A stretch of DNA of 14,790 nt from Candidatus Equihabitans merdae (GTDB taxonomy: Bacteria; Bacillota; Clostridia; Lachnospirales; Lachnospiraceae). Below the pieces are notes generated by a model. The model was not told the DNA's origin. It was given only the letters and a program-made list of their open reading frames with translations, and made no database searches. Positions 13,401 through 14,790 of this stretch are shown piece after piece (position 1 is the stretch's first letter; each line of letters starts with the position of its first letter). The stretch covers positions 1 to 14,790 of the forward strand of contig JAGHUB010000239.1 in the NCBI GenBank assembly GCA_018065025.1, given 5' to 3'. A program made the position numbers and the translations under genes.

Positions 13401-14327
13401 ATGAATGAATTATCCTATCTGATCATCGGTGCCGGCGGTACAGGCGGCGCTATTGCAGCATATCTGGCCAAAGCTGATAAAGACGTTACCATCATCGCCC
13501 GCGGCGCTCATCTGGAAGCCATGCAGAAGAATGGCCTTTCTCTTAATCGAGTAGACGGCACAGCATGGAATATCCCCGTCAAAGCCTGCACAGCTGAAGA
13601 ATGCGATACCAAAGCTGACATTATCTTCGTCTGCGTCAAGGGTTATTCTCTGGAAAGCACTTATGACATTATCCGCAAGGCTTCCAAAGAAAGCACCATC
13701 GTTATTCCCATTCTGAACATCTATGGCACCGGCGAAAAGATGACTCCGGAACTTCCGGATGTTCAGGTTCTGAACGGCTGCATTTACATTGCTTCCGAGA
13801 TCGAAGGTCCCGGCAAGATCTACATGAGCGGCAACATTTTGCGTATCGTCTACGGCAGACTGGACGGTGATGTCAGTGATCCTGTTTTACTTAAGGTAAC
13901 TGAAGATCTGAAGGAAGCCGGTATCGAACCGGTTTATTCTGCCAATGTCCGCCGCGATACTTTCCAGAAGTATGCTTACGTTTCACCCATGGCCGCTGCC
14001 GGTGCCTACGGTGATTACAATTGCGGCGACTACAAGCGTCCCGGCCCGGGCCATGACCTCTTCTATGCCTGCATTCGCGAGATCGATGCACTGGCCAACG
14101 CTATGGGCATCCCCTTCCCGGTAGATATCGTAGAAACAGACCGTAAGATCACCGAAGGTCTGGCTGACGATTGTACTTCTTCCATGCAGAAAGACCTGAA
14201 AAAAGGTGGTCCCAACGAATCCGACGGCCTTATCTCTGAAGTTGTCCGCATGGGCAAAAAGTATGGTGTTCCCACCCCCAGTTATGCCATGATCGCTAAG
14301 AAAGTCTGCGGATACGATGCTGAATAA
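13401..14327 (+). CDS. Ketopantoate reductase (2-dehydropantoate 2-reductase) ApbA/PanE-family protein
   Basis: 308 residues, usual length. The N-terminal Rossmann fold has YLIIGAGGTGGAIAAYLAK (GAGGTGG at 10-16), and VCVKGYS gives the conserved K80. The C-terminal helical domain has the catalytic Lys (K190 in FQKYAYVSP), SSMQKDLKKG and PNESDG with the conserved acidic E273. These match the E. coli PanE Lys-Lys-Glu set. The family enzyme reduces 2-dehydropantoate to pantoate with NADPH for CoA synthesis, but many ApbA-family proteins of anaerobes act on other keto acids and no pan genes are near, so substrate is uncertain. GAGG eight bases before the ATG supports the start. Codon use resembles pfp (well expressed). 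Confidence 0.88.
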   Translation: MNELSYLIIGAGGTGGAIAAYLAKADKDVTIIARGAHLEAMQKNGLSLNRVDGTAWNIPVKACTAEECDTKADIIFVCVKGYSLESTYDIIRKASKESTIVIPILNIYGTGEKMTPELPDVQVLNGCIYIASEIEGPGKIYMSGNILRIVYGRLDGDVSDPVLLKVTEDLKEAGIEPVYSANVRRDTFQKYAYVSPMAAAGAYGDYNCGDYKRPGPGHDLFYACIREIDALANAMGIPFPVDIVETDRKITEGLADDCTSSMQKDLKKGGPNESDGLISEVVRMGKKYGVPTPSYAMIAKKVCGYDAE

Positions 14328-14357
14328 GCGTCGAAAATGACTGAACATGCTCATGGA

Positions 14358-14385
14358 TTGAGCTGAATGCATATAACAATATTCT
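14358..14385 (+). promoter_or_regulatory. Possible promoter of the prolyl-tRNA deacylase gene
   Basis: TTGAGC (14358-14363), 16 bp spacer, TATTCT (14380-14385). The 80-bp gap after the preceding gene also has a small GCTCA/TGAGC hairpin (14349-14353 with 14359-14363), without a T tract, so read-through from upstream remains possible. Confidence 0.4.
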
Positions 14386-14407
14386 ATTTAACAAAGAAGG
14401 ATTTACT

Positions 14408-14790
14408 ATGTTGACACGTGTTAAGGGACGTCCCGCTGATGAGACAGGACGTCTGGCTAAAGAAATTCGTACTTATGACCTGCTGGATTCTCTGGGTGTT
14501 GAATACGAACGCATCGATCACGCACCCCTTATGACTATGGAAGGTGCCGAAGAGATCGATGAAGCTTTGGAAGCTCTCATCTGCAAGAATCTCTTTCTCT
14601 GCAATCGTCAGAAGACAGATTTCTATATGCTGATGATCCCCGGTGACAAGATTTTCAAGACAAAATATCTGTCCAAGCAGCTTGGCGTAGCCAGACTTTC
14701 CTTCGCCGACGAAACCTTCATGGAAGAATTTCTGGATCTGACTCCCGGCTCCGTCAGCGTCATGGGTCTTATGAATGACCACAACAATCG
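14408..14790 (+). CDS. Prolyl-tRNA synthetase-associated (YbaK/PrdX-type) aminoacyl-tRNA deacylase, 3' end cut by window
   Basis: 127 codons are visible, running off the window. The protein starts with the typical GRPADETGRLAKEIRTYDLL, followed by EYERIDHAPLMTMEGAEEID, ICKNLFLCNRQKTDFYMLM (K60 is the likely conserved active-site Lys), PGDKIFKTKYLSKQLGVARL and PGSVSVMGLMND. These match the free-standing prolyl-tRNA editing family (PrdX/ProXp), which removes wrongly attached alanine or cysteine from tRNA-Pro. The full family length is about 160-170 residues, so roughly 40 are missing. GAAGGA seven bases before ATG 14408 supports the start. The minus-strand open frame over the same bases is a shadow. 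Confidence 0.9.
   Translation, partial: MLTRVKGRPADETGRLAKEIRTYDLLDSLGVEYERIDHAPLMTMEGAEEIDEALEALICKNLFLCNRQKTDFYMLMIPGDKIFKTKYLSKQLGVARLSFADETFMEEFLDLTPGSVSVMGLMNDHNN

Noticed and set aside
1..14790. CRISPR array, rRNA, complete insertion sequence or prophage
   Set aside because: No regularly spaced long repeats, rRNA sequence, transposase or phage structural genes were seen.

Overview
The window looks like chromosome from a strictly anaerobic, low-to-mid GC Bacillota (Clostridia or Negativicutes type). This is inferred from gene content: a four-subunit pyruvate:ferredoxin oxidoreductase, a PPi-dependent phosphofructokinase, a remnant of a [4Fe-4S] aldo/keto reductase, a PrdX-type prolyl-tRNA deacylase, a YolD/Y-family polymerase pair, and a Gram-positive LexA (GAAC-N4-GTTC) box. 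Genus cannot be read from the sequence.

Layout. 1-650 (-): 3'-truncated gene for a membrane-anchored protein with a Pro/Thr linker and an exported beta-type domain. 877-948 (+): tRNA-Arg(CCU) with its own promoter and a strong terminator. 1083-2597 (+): AbiE type IV toxin-antitoxin pair whose promoter and start codon sit inside a perfect 16-bp inverted repeat. 2635-3423 (+): 5'-truncated aldo/keto reductase pseudogene with an in-frame TGA; with the AbiE pair it suggests an insertion/deletion hotspot beside the tRNA gene. 3547-5196 (+): pfp, followed by a clear terminator. 5313-7162 (-): a D-2-hydroxyacid dehydrogenase behind, and overlapping, a LysR regulator. 7242-10383 (-): porGDAB in the order gamma, delta, alpha, beta, with a good promoter and a palindromic half-site array. 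10553-10672 (+): candidate small structured RNA with promoter and terminator. 10634-13141 (-): a LexA-controlled operon of Y-family polymerase, YolD-like protein and a small barnase/EndoU/RelE-like (PBECR) nuclease candidate; the plus-strand RNA overlaps the 3' end of the nuclease gene. 13401-14327 (+): ketopantoate-reductase-family protein. 14408-14790 (+): PrdX-type deacylase, cut by the window edge.

How the genes fit together. Pfp (reversible PPi glycolysis) and PorGDAB (pyruvate to acetyl-CoA plus reduced ferredoxin) are core anaerobic carbon metabolism; the dehydrogenase and its LysR regulator may deal with a side hydroxy/keto acid. Two accessory modules interrupt this: AbiE beside the tRNA, and the SOS operon carrying the nuclease. 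The most interesting candidate is the second: a damage-inducible polymerase/YolD operon with an AT-rich RNase-like gene at its end and a convergent, independently promoted RNA antisense to that gene's 3' end. Its function is inference only. No CRISPR array, rRNA, insertion sequence or origin was seen, and no gene-free stretch exceeds 300 bases.
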